Source: Drechmeria coniospora
Lineage: Eukaryota > Ascomycota > Sordariomycetes > Hypocreales > Ophiocordycipitaceae
Direction of reading: 5' to 3'
DNA length: 64,000 bases
Assembly (NCBI RefSeq): GCF_001625195.1
Contig: NC_054389.1
Location: 3,070,147 to 3,134,146 of the forward strand
A model generated the notes under the pieces. The model did not search any database. It worked only from the letters and a program-made list of their open reading frames with translations, and was not told the DNA's origin. The translations under genes and the position numbers were made by a program. The first letter of the stretch is position 1. Each line of letters starts with the position of its first letter. Of the stretch, positions 1 through 11,366 are shown one piece after another.

Positions 1-423
1 CCTTCCGACCAATTACAAAATCCTAGGTATAACCAATTACAACTAGAGGTAGTCCAATCTACCCTAGTGGAATTAGAAATATAGAATTTACGGTATTAAT
101 TAATACCAATCCACTAACCTATAGTACTCTTATACTATAAGATGTACTATATATTCCGAAAATAGAAGTTAATATTATTAGTAGAATCCGCTACTACGGA
201 TTAGGGGGAATACTTATTAAGGAATCCCTATATAACTCGAACCGATAAGTATATAGTCTACTTAACTTTTAGAGGTACGGCTTCTTCTTACAATAAGAAG
301 GCCAAGATACGCCCTATCTAAGCAAATTAAACTTAGCCCACTTTAGCTACTATAGTAGCTACGGAATAATAGTAGAAATTCCTTTGCAACTACCTCCCTA
401 GGCCAACGAGGCAGAAGACTAAA

Positions 424-540
424 CGGTACCTAAATCGGTACCTAGTCCGGTACCTAAATCGGTGCTTAGTCCGGTACCTAGATCGGTGCCTAGTCCGGTG
501 CCTAGATCTACACTTAGGTCGGTACCTAGTTAAGTACCTA
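424..540 (+). repeat. Coding minisatellite 1 of Copia pol (12-bp unit)
   Basis: Tandem 12-bp units of the form GGTACCTARRTC / GGTGCCTAGTCC encode a Val-Pro-(Arg/Ser)-Ser dipeptide-like tract between the protease and the GAG-pre-integrase region. The same tract occurs in every Copia copy here with a different unit number (4738-4868, 5042-5210, 10265-10575, 18900-19150, 28780-28925, 60880-60965), so it is a length-variable hinge of the polyprotein and not a random satellite. Confidence 0.85.
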
Positions 541-1770
541 TACTAGGACTAGATCCTAGCCTAACTATTAGTTCGGTTGGATTAAGGGACCTTACTAAGG
601 CTACCCTATACAAAGACCCTATAGAGGACCCAATCCCTATAGAGGCAACAGACCTACTGGTAGTCCCTACTATTAGTACCGAGGAACAGGCTATTCCGAC
701 TACTAGTTCGGAATCCAGCAACTAGTCTTACCAAAGACTATTGCAATAAGCAGGCATCTAGTACATCCAATTAGGATATATTAGTCTGCTACTTTTAAAA
801 AAGACTAGTAAAATTACTAGTAGGCTACCTAACTTCTTGTCTATTAAGGCTACCGATTTTTAATACCTTACTTACATACGGGCAAAATCTACCAGACGAT
901 AGTTAAAAGATCTAATTAAGGATCTAAATAGTATACTTAATTCTATCGAAGGGGATACATTTGGAATTAAACCTATATCCTACGACCGAAAATCCATTGG
1001 ACTAATACTTATCGATTGAAAATCCTAATTCCGTTAGGTATATATCTTACCTAATAAGGAAGGACCAATAGTTCTCTAGGCTATAAAGAACTTCTTTTAA
1101 AGCCTAAAAACATACTATAGCCGTTACCCAAAAAGGCTATTTTATAATGGAGGACCTAAAATTAACATATTGCTTTAGGACTAGTTAGGTACCAAAGGAA
1201 TACTATTCGATATATCTTACCCATACACCCCCGAACAAAACGGACTTACCGAACGGTCTATACGAGTTATTCTAGACCGACTACGCGCAATAATAATCTA
1301 GGCCGGCCTCCTACTTTTCCTCTGGTCTGCTATACTTCCTGCTATAGTCAACTTAGTTAACTATACTGCAATTACCAATAGGGATTTAAGCCCCTACCAA
1401 TTGCTTAAGCAGGAATTACAAGGGCTAAAAACACTACTAAACCTTATAGCCTATAAGGCTATTGGTACCCACTGTAAAGTCCTAATCCCATACTAGAAAC
1501 GGATTTAAAGTACTAAATTAGCACAACGCATAGAACCAGTAAGGCTACTAGTAACGCTAGGTTCAAAAACATACCTTATGTATATACCTTCTAGGAGGGC
1601 AGTTACAAAAACCACTTTCCTGAAAATCCTAAAAGGTATAGGCCCTATCTCCTAAGGACTTCAACGACTACTAAGTCCTAGTCTTTAAGAACTAAAGTCA
1701 GAGGGGGAAATTAAGATAGAAGACTATATCTCGCAAAATACCTTTAGTCCCCTAACACCTAGGGAGACAG

Positions 1771-1999
1771 AGGGGGCCAACGGACCTACTAGTCCTACTA
1801 GGGCTAGTAGACCTACTAGTCCTACTAGGACCAGTAGGTTGCAAGGAACCAACGGACCTACTAGCCCTACTAGGGCTAGTAGACCTACTAGTCCTACTAG
1901 GACCAGTAGGTTGCAAGGAACCAACGGACCTACTAGTCCTACTAGGACCAATAGGCTGCAAGGAGCCAACGGACTAACTAGTCCTACTAGGACTAGTAT
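1771..1999 (+). repeat. Coding minisatellite 2 of Copia pol (GPTSPTRTSR repeat)
   Basis: Imperfect tandem repeat rich in CTACTAGTCCTACTAGG. It encodes repeats of G-P-T-S-P-T-R-T/A-S-R with intervening L-Q-G-T/A-N, in the linker between integrase and reverse transcriptase. The other copies carry different numbers of units at 8820-9055 (E3), 13745-13990 (E2), 17610-17700 (E4), 27360-27540 (E6) and 62195-62445 (E5). Long ORFs that appear on the opposite strand through these repeats are artefacts of the repeat. Confidence 0.85.
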
Positions 2000-3811
2000 A
2001 ATAGAGGGGGTCCTAGCCCAGCTAATAGAGGATCTACCAGATACCTCTCTTCCAGATGCACCAGAACCAGAAGATAACCCTAACCCAATAGATCTTAACC
2101 TAGCGTATTGGATCCAGGACCTATACTACTAAGCTAAGGCCAAGCAACTACTAAATAGTAGCAAGCCTACTAGCTGGAAACAGGTACTTAAGTCAGATAA
2201 CAAAGACCAATAGATAAGTACTATATTCTCGGAATTCCAGCAGCTTATCCAGGCAGGGGTATTTTATTTTATCCCCCTTTAAGAAATACTAACTAGTAGA
2301 CGACTTCTGAAAAGCCGACTTATACTACAAGTCAAAAAGGACCAGCAGAACAACCCTATCAAATTTAAAGTACGACTAGTAGCTAAGGGATTTATACAAA
2401 TTAAAGGCCTCAATTACCTAGAGACTTTTGCAACTACTAGTATTCCACCTACCTAGAGGATACTACTAGCCCTAGCTGCCCAAAACAACTAGTACGTCGA
2501 ACAGATTGACTTTATTAGTACTTTCCTAAATAGTAAGCTACCTAAAGTTAATTATCTTAAAATCCCTAAGGGACTAGAAGTATTTATTAGTCTTAATAAG
2601 ACTAATAATTTAGCTAAGCTACTAGCTAAGCTAGGCTATAATCCGGTAGTTAAATAAGGCATCCTTTTGAAAAAGGCACTCTACGGCCTAAAACAAGGAC
2701 CTAAAGAATAGCAGGAGGTACTTACCAAACTACTATAACAATACGGATATAGCCCCCTTGTATCTAATCCGGCTATTTACTATAATAGTACTACTAGTAC
2801 TTATATAGTTAGCTATATCGACGACTGCCTACTTATTGGACCAAACCTTACATACATTAATAAGTTAAAGCAATAACTACATAAGGTTTACCTAATCGAA
2901 GACTACGGACAGGCCGCCTTCTTCCTAGGCGTACAAATTAGTCAAACAACTAAGGGTATTACCCTTAGCCAAAAAGGGTATATTAAGGAAGCCCTATCCC
3001 GATTTAGGTTAAAGGAGGCCAAGGCAGTAGCAATTCCACTACAGCCAGAAGTACTTAAGTAGGCTACTATAACGCCTCTTACTCCCTTATCCGCAACCAA
3101 CCAACTAATATACTAATAGATAGTAGGGACTCTAATATACCTTATGCTACTAACCCGACCAGATATAGCCTTTGCAATCCAATAGCTATCTCGGTATATG
3201 CATTAGGCTACTAGTCTACAGCTATTAGCCGGCAAGAACCTTCTTCGATATCTAAAAGGAACTACAGACCTAGCTATATACTATTAGTCTAAGTTAACAA
3301 TACCCAATCTATTAGGATATTCCGACAGTAACTTTATAGGTAACTTGGATTCTTCTAAGTCTACCTATAGGTACCTCTTTACCCTAGTAGGCGGACCAAT
3401 CTACTGGAAATCAAAAAGGGCTAGTACTATTGCTCTTTCTACTATAGAGGTAGAATCGGATACCCTACTAAAAGCGATTCGGGAACTTAAATAGCTAGAC
3501 GGTCTATTTACAGAAATCGATAAAGGCCTTAAAAAACCTATCCTACTTCTATGCAATAACAACGGATCTATCTCTAACGCTAACAATCCCAATTAGTATA
3601 ACCGAACAAAGCATACACTACTAAAGTTCCGGTATATTCGGTAAGAAGCAACTAATAGGCTAGCTAAAATCAGTTACCTAATTACTAAGTCTATACCTAC
3701 CGATAGTCTTACTAAGGCCCTTACTGCTAATCTCTTCCAACGCTACCTTAGCCTACTAGGTCTCCAAGGGATCCCTATTTAGCAGTAGTTATACTAGCTA
3801 AATAGAGGGGG

Positions 3812-4397
3812 TATTAAAATACTAGGATTTAGACTAGTAAGACTACTTAAATAGGATACTATCCTATTATTGCTACTACCAGTAGCAACTGTTAGAAGTA
3901 CTACTGCTAGTAGATATACTATACTATACTAAGAGTATAAGTAAGTATATAGAGCTAACTAATAGTATACAATATACTATTTCTCTAAACTATTGTTAAA
4001 GATACTTACCTAATTAGGTATAGTACAGAATGCTCTAGAATATTCTAGAATATTCTAGAATATTCTATACCCTACTTATAGAATGCACTAAAACTCCTTG
4101 GAATAAGCCGGAATGTTACTTACCCTACTTATAGAATAAGCTGGAACCTTATAGAATAAGCTGGAACAATCTTTACTATACTTCTATACCTATATAAGGC
4201 AGTAGCTATTCCCTTAGAATAGTTTCTCTTTTTTGAAATATAATTGCATTTATTTATATAATTTGGTACTACTAAGTTTGTACTCTTATCCAGTTACTAA
4301 CTGGTTCCCCTTATGCTATTACTAACAGCTTGATTGATTCCCTGGTCCGTGCGATATACTTTTACTACCCCTCCTCTTGCGTACCCAAATTGCGAGA
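3812..4397 (+). repeat. 3' LTR of E1 (586 bp, LTR type D)
   Basis: Starts TATTAAAATACTAG (TG of TGTTAAAATAC turned to TA) directly after the AGAGGGGG polypurine tract that precedes all Copia 3' LTRs here, and ends TTGCGAGA, matching the E5 LTR end. The first ~60 bp and last ~130 bp match the other Copia LTRs, but the middle (U3) is unrelated to them. It contains a heat-shock-element array (4028-4065) and a tandem duplication of ATAGAATAAGCTGGAAC at 4131-4167. Confidence 0.85.
4028..4065 (+). promoter_or_regulatory. Heat-shock element array in E1 LTR U3
   Basis: Eight consecutive 5-bp modules alternate GAA and TTC with a 2-bp gap: GAA at 4028, 4038, 4048 and 4058, TTC at 4043, 4053 and 4063, and one degenerate CTC at 4033. 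This fits the consensus of the eukaryotic heat-shock factor Hsf1 (inverted nGAAn units). The position inside U3, upstream of the conserved 3' part of the LTR, suits a promoter element. Responsiveness is inferred from the motif only. Confidence 0.7.
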
Positions 4398-4402
4398 GGT
4401 AT

Positions 4403-6119
4403 TAGCTGTACTGAATTTACTATACTAATCCGTACCAATCTACCTATCTATAGTACTCTTGTTTTACAAGAGGCACTTTATATTCCGAAACTGCTAGTTA
4501 GTATTATTAGTAGAATTTACTACTATACGTTTAGAGGAACTCTTATTAAGGAACATCTATACAACTCAAATCGATAGTTATACGGACTCCTTAACTTCTA
4601 GAAATACGGCTTCTTCCTATAACAGTAAGGTTAATATACGCCCTATTTAACAAAATTAGATTCTACCTACTCTAGCTACTACAGTAGCTATAAAATTACA
4701 GTTAAAATTCCCTCCCAACCCCCCCCTTGGGCTACTAAAGCAGAGGATCGGTCGGTACCTTTAACGGTACCTCGGTCGGTACCTTTAACGGTACCTCGGT
4801 CGGTACCATTAACGGTACCTCGGTTAGTACCTTTAACGGTACCTCAGTTGGTACCTTTAACGGTACCTCTGTTACGGAGTTGCTAGGCGACTGCTCTAGG
4901 ACTCTCAATAATGTTTATTAAAAGACTTAAAGGAGGGAAAACTACTTGGCAACTAGGGCTTCTAGTTGTGTGCGTACTTCCTAGTGGGTCCCTTGGTTCC
5001 CTCCGTTCTTGTATATCGGGCAAAGCCCAATACCATAACAGCCTCGGTCGGTACCTTTAACGGTACCTCGGTCGGTACCTTCCCCAGTACCTCGGTCGGT
5101 ACCTTCCCTGGTGCCTCGGTCGGTACCTTCAATAGTACCTTAGTCGGCACCTTCCCTAGTGCCTCGGTTGGTACCTTCTCCGGTACCTCAATCGGTACCC
5201 AGATTGGCACCTAGCCCAACTGTTAGTTCGGCTATACTAAGGGACCTTACTAAGGCTACCCTATTTAAAGACCCTATAGAAGACCTAATTCCTATAGAGG
5301 CAACAGACTAACTAGTAGTCCTAACTACTAGTCCTAAGGAATAAGCTCTTCCGACTACTTATACGGAAACCAATAACTAGTCTTACTAAAGACTATTGCA
5401 ATAAGCCGGCATTTAGTACATTAGACTAGGATATATTAGTCTTTTACTCTTAAAGAAGACCAGTAGTATTACTACTAAGCTACTTAACTTTTCGTCTATT
5501 CGGGCTACTGATTTTTAATACCTTACCTATATTTAGGCTAAATCCACTAAACAATAGTCTAGGGATCCTATTAACAATCCAGACTGTATTCTTAATTTAA
5601 TTGCAGGTAATACATTTAGGATTAGTATCCTATAATTGTAAGTCTATAGGACTTATCCTAATTAACCGAAAATCCTACTTCCGTTAGGTATTAATCCTAC
5701 CCAATAAGGAGGGATTAACTATTCTCTAGGCAATTTGGAATTTCTTTAAAAGCCTTAAATAATACTATAATGATTACCTATAATAGTTATTTTTTAACGA
5801 AGGTACTAAAATTAATATATTACTCTAGACTTAGTTAGGTAAGAAAGGAATACTATTTAATATATCTTACCTATATACGCTTAAATAGAACGGACTTACC
5901 AAACGGTCTATATAAGTTATCCTAAACTAACTATATATAATAATAATTTAAGTAGGCCTTCTACTTTCCCTTTAGTCTACCGTTCTTCCTACTATAGTTA
6001 ATCTTATTAACTATATAGTAATCTCGAATTAGGATTTAAGTCCCTGCTAATTGCTAAAGTAGGAATTATAGGGACTAAAAATACTACTAAATCTTACGGC
6101 CTATAAGGCTATTAGTATA
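4403..6119 (+). pseudogene. E2 gag-pol remnant, block 1 (protease to integrase)
   Basis: Homologous to E5 60540-61885. It starts in the region after the protease (TNLPIYSTLVLQEALYIPKL), crosses minisatellite 1 (interrupted by a solo Gypsy LTR), then GAG-pre-integrase near 5395-5460 and the integrase core to about 6119, where E3 is inserted. Stops are TAA/TAG at Gln/Trp sites. Confidence 0.8.
4870..5040 (-). repeat. Solo Gypsy G-family LTR (171 bp)
   Basis: Begins TGTTACGGAG and ends CCATAACA on the plus strand; flanks ACCTC (4865-4869) and GCCTC (5041-5045) are a 5-bp target duplication with one transition. It matches the LTRs of G1 and G2 in the middle of the window but is far less mutated, so it comes close to the pre-RIP sequence of the family. 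Relative to pol of G1/G2 it is in minus orientation. It carries a near-palindrome at 5013-5031 (GGGC-aaa-GCCC core). LTR-LTR recombination probably removed the body. Confidence 0.9.
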
Positions 6120-7009
6120 TTTTGATGAAAAGGGGAAGAATGGGAAGGGTGCGCAATGGAAGTTTAGTTATACGGACTATCCAAAATGGATATTAATTAA
6201 GGCTGTTAGTAATAGTAGGAAGTATACTAGTTAGTAACTAGGCGAGAAATACAGATTTAAATAAGTTAAATAGTAGTGCTAAGGGACGATTTAAAAAGAA
6301 AGACTATTGTATTTCTTATGCTTGCTTGTATATATGCGTTTTGCGTACTTATATGTCTTACTATCTAAGAGTATAGGAAAGGGAGGACTATTTTATACCT
6401 AAGAGGTAGTACCTTAATTAGTATAATGTATACGTATTGGAATTCTATTTAATTCTATATAATGCATTTCCGAACAATCTGCTTGTATTTAATACAGCTC
6501 TAAATACTCTGGTTAAGTCATACTACCAGTTAGTTGCAACTAGTAGGGTTAATTAGTATTTGGGTTCGGTTACAATAGTACAGTAGTAGTACTACAGTAG
6601 TTAAGCGGGCCAGTAGTAGTACCACTAGCAAGCAACTGCTAGTTGCAGTTAGGTGGGTCCTACCGTACAATAGTAGTACTATTAGCGGGTAACTACTAGT
6701 AGTAGTTGGGAGTGCGTTAATTAACGGCCCGATTAATAATCTTAGTTAACTAAGTACTACTTATACATAATGCGCAACAGTAGTAAATTGGCTGGGCAGT
6801 AGTACTGCTATTAGTAATACTAAGTCTGGGCGAGGAGAATTTGCATAGTAAGTGCAATTCGTTAACTCAATATACTACTTATACGTATAGTATAGTAGTA
6901 GTATATTAGTAAGCAGTAGTACTACTGCTAGGTATTGTAAGTAGCAATATATATAGGATAGTATCCTATTTAGGTAGTCTTACTAATATAAATACTAATA
7001 ATTTTAATA
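6120..7009 (-). repeat. 3' LTR of E3 (890 bp, type A)
   Basis: On the minus strand it runs from TATTAAAATTATTAG (7009) to the CATCAAAA end (6120). It is flanked inside by the polypurine tract (CCCCCTCTATTT on plus) and outside by the GTATA duplication. It contains many TACTAGTA/GTAGTACTAC palindromic motifs shared by all the Copia LTRs. Confidence 0.9.
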
Positions 7010-10000
7010 CCCCCTCTATTTAACTAGTAAGAGTACTACTAAATAGGAATCCTTTAAAGACCTAGTAGGCCAAGGTATTATTGGAAGAGATTAACAGTTA
7101 GGGCCTTAGTAAGACTATTGGTAGGTATTAACTTAGTATTAAGATAGCTAATTTTAGTTTAGCCGCTTGTTTCTTCTTGCCGAATATACCAAAATTTAAG
7201 TAAGGTATATTTAGTACGAGAATACTAATTTGGGTTATTAGCGTTAGAAATAGATCTATTATTATTGTATAGAAGTATAATGGGTTTCTAAAGACTTTAA
7301 CCTATTTCTGTAAACAGACTATCCAGCTATTTAAGTTCCCGAATTGCTTTTAGTAGGGTATTGGATTCTACCTCTACAGTTAAAAGAGCAATTATACTTA
7401 CCCTTTTTAACTTCCAGTAGATTGGTGTACCTACTAGGGTAAAGAGGTACCTATAGGTAGACTTAAAGGAATCTAAATTACCTATAAAGTTACTGTCTAA
7501 AAATCTAAATAGGCTAATTGCTAGGGACTTAGACTAATAGTAAACAATTAGGTCTATAGTCCCTTTTAGATATCGAAGAAGATTCTTACTAATTAATAGT
7601 TATAGACTAGTAGCTTAATATATATACTAAGATAGCTATTAAATTATAAAGGCTATATTTAGTCGGGTTAATAGTATTAGGTATATTAAAGTCCTAACTA
7701 TCTATTGGTATACTAATTAGTTGGTTGTAGGTAAGGGAGGAAGAGATATTATTATAGCTTGTTTAAGTATACCTAGCTATAACGGTATTACTACTGCCTT
7801 AGCCCCCTCTAGCCTAAATCGAGATAGTACTTTTTAAATATACCCTTTTAACTAAGAGTAATATCCTTAGTTATTCGGCTAATCTAAATGCCTAAGAAGA
7901 ATGCAGCCTACTTATAATCTTTAATTAGGTAAACCTTATATAGTTTTTGTTTTAATTAGTTAATATATATAAGGTTCGGCCTAATAAGCAAATAGTCGTT
8001 AATATAGCTAACTATATAGGTACTAGTAGTACTATTATAGTAGATAGCCGGGTCGGATATAAGGGGGCTGTATCCGAATTAATAGAGTAGTTTGGAAAGT
8101 ATATCTTACTACTCTCTAGGTCCTTATCTAAGACTATAGGGTGCTTTCTTTAAAAGAATACCTTATTTAACTACTAGGTTATAGCCTAGCTTAGTTAGTT
8201 ACTTACTTAGGTTATTAGTCTTATTAAGACTAATAAATACTTCTAGTCTATTAGGGATTTTAAGGTAATTGACTTTAGGTAGCTTACTATTTAAGAAAGT
8301 ACTAATAAAGTCGATTTATTTAATATACTAATTGTTCTAGGCAGTAAGAGCTAGTAGTATCCTTTAGGTAGGTAGAATACTTATAGCTGCAAAGGTCTCT
8401 AGGTAGTTAAGACCTTTAATCTATATAAATCCTTTAGCTACTAAACGTACCTTAAATTTAATAGGATTGTTTTGCTGGTCCTTCTTAACTTATAGGATAA
8501 GACGGCTTTTAAGAAGTTATTTACTAGTTAGTATTTCTTAAAGGGGAATAAAGTAAAATACCCCTACCTAAATAAGTTACTAAAATTCAGAGAATATAGT
8601 ACTTATCTACTAGTCTTTGTTGTCTAATTTAAGTACCTTCTTCTAGCTAGTAGGCTTACTACTAACTAGTAGTTGCTTTGCCTTAGCTTAGTAGTATAGG
8701 TCCTTAATCCAGAATGCTAGATTGAAATCTACTAAATTAGAATTGTCTTTTAATTTAGGTTTATCTGGAAGGGAGGTATCTGGTAGATCCTCTGTTGGTT
8801 GGGCTAGGAACCCCTCTGTGGTACTAGTCCTAGTAGGACTAGTCGGTCCGTTTGCCTCTTGCAACCTACTAGTCCTAGTAGGACTAGTTGGTCCGTTGGC
8901 CAGTTGCAACCTACTAGTCCTAGTAGGACTAGTTAGTCCGTTGGCCAGTTGCAACCTACTAGTCCTAGTAGGACTAGTTAGTCCGTTGGCTAATTGCAAC
9001 CTACTAGTCCTAGTAGGACTAGTTGGTCTACTGGTCCTAGTAGGACCAGTAGACCCCTCTGTCTCCCTAGGTATTAGGGGACTGGAGTTGCTTTGCGAGA
9101 TAGTAGTAGTTAAATTTACTATCTTAATTTCCCCCTCTAACTCTAGTCCTTTAATACTAGGACTTAGCAGTCGGGGGAGCCCTTAGGAAATAGGGCCAAT
9201 ACCTTCTAGGATTTTTAGGAAGGTAGTTTTTATAACTGACCTCCTAGAAGGTATATATATAAGGTATGTTTTTAAACCTAGTATAGCTAGTAGCCTTACT
9301 GGTTCTGTTCGGAATACCAGTTTAGTACTTTAAATCCGTTTCTAATAAGAAATTAGGACTTTGCAATATGTACTAATAGCCTTATAGGCCGTAAGATTTA
9401 GTAGCATTTTTAGTCCCTATAATTCCTGCTTTAGTAATTAGTAGGGACTTAAATTCCGGTTCGAGATTGCAGTATAGTTAATAAGATTAACTATAGCAGG
9501 AAGAACGGTAGACTAAAGGAAAAGTAGAAGGCCTACTTAGATTATTATTATATATAGTCGGTCTAGAATAACTTATATAGACCGTTCGGTAAGTCCGTTC
9601 TATTTAGGCGTATACAGGCATAATATATTAAATAGAATTCCTTTCTTACCTAACTAAGTCTAGAGCAATATATTAATTTCTATACCCTTATCGAAAAATA
9701 ACTGTTTTGGGTAATAGTTATACTATTGTTTAAGGCTTTTAAAGAGATTCCGAATAGCCTAGAGAATAGTTAATCCCTCCTTATTAGGTAAGATTAATAC
9801 CTAACGGAAGCGGGATTTTCGGTCGATTAGTATAAGACCTATAGACTTACGATTATAGGATACTAGTTAAATCCTAAATATATTACCTGCAATTCAATTA
9901 AGAATATAGTCTGGATTGTTAATAGGATCCCTAGACTATTGTCTAGTGGATTTGGCCTAAATATAAGTAAGGTATTGAAAATTAATAACCTAAATAGACG

Positions 10001-10264
10001 AGAAGTTAGGTAGCCTAGTAGTAATACTATTGGTCTTTTTTAAGAGTGGGAGACTAATATATCCTAGTCGGATGTACTAAATGCCAGCTTATTGCAATAG
10101 TCTTTGGTAAGACTGGTTGTTTAATTCCAAACGAGTAGTCGGAAGAGCTTATTCCTTAGGACTAGTAGTTAGTACTACTAGTTGGTCTATTGCCTCTATA
10201 GGAATTAGGTCTTCTATAGGGTCTTTAAATAAGGTAACCTTAGTAAGGTCCCTTAGTGTAGCCG

Positions 10265-10575
10265 AACTAACAGTTGGGCTAGGTACCAATCTGGGTACCG
10301 ACCGAGGCACTAGGGAAGGTACCGACTAAGGCACTAGGGAAGGTACCGACCGAGGTACCGGGGAAGGTGCCGACCGAGGTACTAGGGAAGGTACCGACCG
10401 AGGTACCAGGGAAGGTGCCGACCGAGGTACTAGGGAAGGTACCGACCGAGGTACCGTTAAAAGTACCGACCGAGGCACCAGGGAAGGTACCGACTAAGGC
10501 ACTAGGGAAGGTGCCGACCGAGGTACCATTAAAGGTACCGACCGAGGTACTAGGGAAGGTACTAACTAATCCTCT
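10265..10575 (-). repeat. Expanded coding minisatellite 1 in E3
   Basis: The longest array of the 12-bp unit in the window: about 25 units of GGTACCGACCGA / GGTGCCGACCGA / GGTACYAGGGAA. On the coding (minus) strand it gives the Val-Gly-Thr/Pro-rich hinge between protease and pre-integrase. Apparent ORFs on the plus strand here are artefacts. Confidence 0.85.
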
Positions 10576-11227
10576 GTATCGGTAGCCTAAGGGGGGGGTT
10601 GGGAGGGAATTTTAACTGTAATTCCGTAGCTACTGTAGTAGCTAGAGTAGGTAGAATCTAATTTCGTTAGATAGGGCGTATATTAACCTTACTGTTATAG
10701 GAAGAAGCTGTATTTCTAGAAGTTAAGAAGTCCGTATAACTATCGATTTAAATTGTATAGATATTCCTTAATAAGAGTTCCTCTAGACATATAGTAGTAA
10801 ATTCCACTAATAATACTAACCTCTAGTTTCGGAATATATAGTACTTCTTATAAAACAAGAGTACTATAGATAGGTAGATTAGTGCAAATTAGTACAGTAA
10901 ATTCAGTATAGCCAATACCTTTAGGATAAATTGGACTACCTCCTATTGTAATTAGCTTTACTTAGGATTTAGTAATAGGTCGGAAAGTTATAAACTTAAG
11001 CCGGTTGTTAACTAAATAATAGGTTGAGCTAGTATTATAAAGTAGGCCCATCCGATATATATCGTTACTACTAATACAATATATTATATTACTAATATTA
11101 CCCAAATAGGGTAATAGTACTAATTCTTGTTCGGAATTAGAATCGGTATCTAATTCCTAATAGGAATTAGGTAACCCTATACAGCTAGTAGATAGGCTAT
11201 AGTTACTAGTTAGGAAACTAGTAGTAC

Positions 11228-11366
11228 CCTTATCTTATATAGGGTTTTTGGGTCGGTTGTATTGTTTGGGTCGGTTGGGTCGTTTGGGTAAATTGGGTTG
11301 GTTGGGTCGGTTGGGTCGATTGGGTAAGTTGGGTCGGTTGGGTCGACTAGGTCTAGTAGACCTAGT
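11228..11366 (-). repeat. Gag-tail minisatellite in E3 (PNQPNRP-type)
   Basis: Plus strand shows 10-bp units GGGTCGGTTG / GGGTCGATTG / GGGTAAGTTG in tandem. On the coding minus strand this gives a Pro-Asn/Thr-Gln/Arg-rich tract at the end of Gag, where Copia Gags usually carry a CCHC zinc knuckle. The matching place in E5 (about 60110-60210) is Ser/Gln/Lys-rich instead. No zinc knuckle is seen in any copy. Confidence 0.75.

Larger units (their letters stand above)
1..3805 (+). pseudogene. E1 gag-pol remnant (Copia PR-IN-RT-RNase H)
   Basis: Dead Copia polyprotein. Visible in order: the segment after the protease with an LYIPKL motif (about 150); GAG-pre-integrase near 740-830; integrase core near 1000-1040 (LIDxKSQFR-like) and 1220-1260 (EQNGLTERS); a Ser/Thr/Pro-rich tandem-repeat linker (1771-1999); RT with VAKGFIQIKGLNY near 2375-2420 and the catalytic YIDD box at 2814-2825; RNase H with GYSDSNF at 3314-3334 and a TKHTLLKFRYIR motif near 3605. 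The frame is interrupted by many TAG/TAA codons where Gln or Trp is expected and by almost no frameshifts, which is the mark of RIP rather than neutral decay. It cannot make protein. Confidence 0.9.
1..4397 (+). mobile_element. Copia element E1, 5'-truncated by window edge
   Basis: Ty1/Copia retrotransposon with its protease-to-RNase H coding remnant on the plus strand and a 3' LTR at 3812-4397. The 5' LTR, leader and gag lie outside the window. Domain order (protease, GAG-pre-integrase, integrase, reverse transcriptase, RNase H) is the Copia order, with integrase before RT. The sequence right of the LTR, from 4398, is the protease/pre-integrase region of another copy (E2), so E1 is inserted in E2; GGTAT at 4398-4402 is the expected right-hand target duplication, but the left copy is not visible. 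RIP-type decay is heavy. Confidence 0.9.

Noticed and set aside
8722..9186. 154-codon open frame on plus, Leu/Val-rich
   Set aside because: It is the antisense of the PTSPTR minisatellite in E3 pol (coding strand is minus). The hydrophobic pattern comes from the repeat; similar false frames are at 1724-1969, 13726-14082, 27281-27589 and 62143-62523.
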